Assembly (NCBI GenBank): GCA_040219575.1
Contig: JAVJSD010000004.1
Location: 1 to 64,000, forward strand
DNA length: 64,000 nt
DNA from: JAVJSD01 sp040219575
Lineage (GTDB): Bacteria; Planctomycetota; Planctomycetia; Pirellulales; Pirellulaceae
Direction: 5' to 3'
The translations under genes were made by a program, and so were the position numbers. The notes beneath the pieces were generated by a model, which ran no database searches, was not told where the DNA came from, and saw only the letters and a program-made list of their open reading frames with translations. This document shows positions 62,541 through 64,000 of the stretch, one piece after another; the first letter of the stretch is position 1; each line of letters starts with the position of its first letter.

Positions 62541-62546
62541 ATCTCC

Positions 62547-63470
62547 ATGCGTGGTGCAACGAGTTGCTGTTGCTGGTGCTTGCCGTTGCTTGTCGTCCTC
62601 GGTTGCCGACCAACGACGATCGAACCGCCGTTTGAGCCGCCCACGCCGGACGCGCAGGCCCCGTCGACGGCGCGCGATTCGTCTTCGATTGTGGGGACGT
62701 GGAAGGTGGTCTCGGTGCAACTCGGCGATCGCGATCGTCCCGACCTGGCCGGCGCGCGGTGGACCTTCGATGGCCGGCTCTTGCACGAGCTGTACGGCGA
62801 ACATATCGCCCACGCGCCGCACGGGCCGCGTGAGTACCACCTCGAAATGGAGGCCGATCCACCGCATATCCTTCTGGAAAGCTACGGCGGCTGCATTATC
62901 GAAATGGAACACTGCCGCCTTGAACTCGACAACGACAGGCTGCAACTGACGCAGGGGGGCGCGCTGTTGACCATGCGGCGCATCTCGACGAAGCCCCAAG
63001 CGGAGGATCGGAACTCGCATGAGGCCGCGAAGGCGCTGATGGAACGTGCGCCCGAAGAGGCGGGGCGCTCCGAAATCGATGGCGTCTGGCGAAGGACGTC
63101 AATGCACTATCGAGGAAGAGAATTGACGCCCGACGTTGGGTCGATGGTGCGCTTCTCAAGCGGCAGGATGACCTATCTGGAGCAACGACAAGCGTCGGAC
63201 GGCCACTCCCCGATCGAACCGCCGCCGGCGCGAGTCTATTTTGAACTCGACCCCACGACGCAACCGAAACAGATCGATAAACTCATCGATTCGACCGATG
63301 GGGTTTGCGGCGGCTGGCACCACACGGTGGGCATCTACCGAATCGAAGGTGAAAGGCTGTACATTCTGTCGGTTCTGCGGGGCCAACGCCCGGCCAGCTT
63401 CACCAACTACATTGGCGACGACGCAGTCTTGTGGGTCTACGAGCGAGCCGCGGAACGGGAGCGTCGTTAG
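62547..63470 (+). CDS. TIGR03067-like lipoprotein
   Basis: The 307-residue protein starts with a short leader ending VVLGC, a lipobox-like site at which Cys would be lipid-modified. It then has SIVGTWKVVSVQLGDRD..ARWTFDGRLL, the pattern of TIGR03067, a domain common in planctomycetes, and a second similar half (IDGVWRRTSMHYRGREL..RMTYLEQRQ). So it may carry two copies of the domain. It is likely anchored in a membrane facing the periplasm. The longer open frame upstream runs through a 15-bp repeat and is not credible as protein. Stop codons of this gene and the convergent CBS gene overlap by 3 bases. Confidence 0.7.
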   Translation: MRGATSCCCWCLPLLVVLGCRPTTIEPPFEPPTPDAQAPSTARDSSSIVGTWKVVSVQLGDRDRPDLAGARWTFDGRLLHELYGEHIAHAPHGPREYHLEMEADPPHILLESYGGCIIEMEHCRLELDNDRLQLTQGGALLTMRRISTKPQAEDRNSHEAAKALMERAPEEAGRSEIDGVWRRTSMHYRGRELTPDVGSMVRFSSGRMTYLEQRQASDGHSPIEPPPARVYFELDPTTQPKQIDKLIDSTDGVCGGWHHTVGIYRIEGERLYILSVLRGQRPASFTNYIGDDAVLWVYERAAERERR

Positions 63471-64000
63471 TTCGTTTGGCGGGGCGAAAGGACGATGTAC
63501 CGGTTGTCCTTGTGCGACGACAGCTCGAAGGCCGAAGTCTTGCCCGCCAGATTGTAGTGCGTGACGAAACCGCTGGAGGCGACCACCAGGCAGCCGTCGT
63601 CGACCCGCGTCAGCATCGCCGACTCCACGCCCGGTTCGTCGCCCGCGAACTTGACCAGAATGCGGCCCGAGGGCGGATCGTAGCCCAGCACCACGTACTT
63701 CGTGCGCGCCTCGGGCTTTTCCATGCTCTTGAGCGGAATCACCAGTTCGCCGCTCGACTTGCGGATGTAGGCGGGCAGTTTGACTTTTGTCTCCTGCGTC
63801 ACCGAGTACATCTGGAACGACGATTCGAGGCGAACCGACACGCCGCCGGTGATGTGCCGCAGCACGTCGGAAGTGGTCAGCACGCCCAGCAGATCACCGT
63901 GGAAGCCGACCACCGGCAGGCAGCCGATCTTGTTGGCGGCCAGCACCATGGCGGCGTTGGTGAGCGGCACGTCGGCCGTCACGGTCAGGGGGCGGTCGCG
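63467..64000 (-). CDS. CBS-domain protein, 5' part outside the window
   Basis: The visible 178 residues open with PLTVTADVPLTNAAMVLAAN and IGCLPVVGFHGDLLGVLTTSDVL, the second half of a CBS domain, a small module that binds adenine nucleotides, followed by a C-terminal domain of about 115 residues (YSVTQETKVKLPAYIRKSSGELVIP) that I do not recognise. The frame is open to the window edge, so the N-terminus, and probably a first CBS repeat, lies beyond it. Likely cytoplasmic. Confidence 0.75.
   Translation of the reverse strand, partial: RDRPLTVTADVPLTNAAMVLAANKIGCLPVVGFHGDLLGVLTTSDVLRHITGGVSVRLESSFQMYSVTQETKVKLPAYIRKSSGELVIPLKSMEKPEARTKYVVLGYDPPSGRILVKFAGDEPGVESAMLTRVDDGCLVVASSGFVTHYNLAGKTSAFELSSHKDNRYIVLSPRQTN

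Overview
The window is about 64 kb of GC-rich chromosomal DNA that reads as a member of the Planctomycetota, most likely Pirellulales-like. The gene families point there: three sulfatases, a PVC-type sugar-dehydrogenase/cytochrome c fusion, a Planctomycete-type cytochrome domain protein, a TIGR03546/TIGR03545 pair, a TIGR03067-like lipoprotein, a PknB-type kinase with a STAS partner, and a J-like domain fused to ExbD. No rRNA, plasmid, phage or transposase gene is visible. One tRNA (Ala, anticodon CGC) is present with its own promoter and terminator.

Layout. 1-9.4 kb: DUF3500 protein, phosphotransferase, a DUF6174 protein divergent from pyruvate kinase, a DUF1015 protein, a tandem pair of Uma2 nuclease-like proteins, and a nucleotidyltransferase with a small partner. 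9.4-22.3 kb: housekeeping genes (ahcY, trpF, a CnoX-like thioredoxin, ribBA, pyrD, trpS) plus a sulfatase and a ribBA / zinc-ribbon / kinase / STAS cluster. 22.3-31.5 kb: tRNA-Ala, HAD hydrolase, sulfatase, then a marR / membrane-fusion / RND efflux operon with a SlyA-like operator. 31.6-43.6 kb: a sulfatase, a PQQ-dehydrogenase-like cytochrome fusion and a 1372-residue secreted protein, followed by repeat-rich DNA. 43.6-56.6 kb: a long same-strand run encoding an ExbB/ExbD-type proton channel with unusual partners. 56.8-64 kb: ceramidase-like and TPR proteins, the TIGR03546/03545 pair, a lipoprotein and a CBS protein cut by the window edge.

Two themes stand out. (1) The locus at 43.66-56.61 kb has a TonB-like membrane protein, ExbB, ExbD, a second ExbD fused to a zinc ribbon and a DnaJ-like domain, a membrane-anchored PQQ-type propeller protein, an 825-residue protein with a peptide-binding-protein fold and no ABC transporter beside it, and a cytochrome-domain protein. 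Overlapping start/stop codons at two junctions argue that it works as one energised cell-envelope system; I infer this and know of no assigned function. (2) The intergenic DNA is unusually rich in structured repeats. These include REP palindromes headed by GTAG, REPINs built from them (one in the ribBA leader, one larger, and five in tandem with a 61-bp period), a 189-bp element with 36-bp perfect inverted ends, a 140-bp element present twice and 25 kb apart, and a two-hairpin element with a compensatory base change. No REP-associated transposase lies in the window, so if one drives these families it must be elsewhere in the genome.
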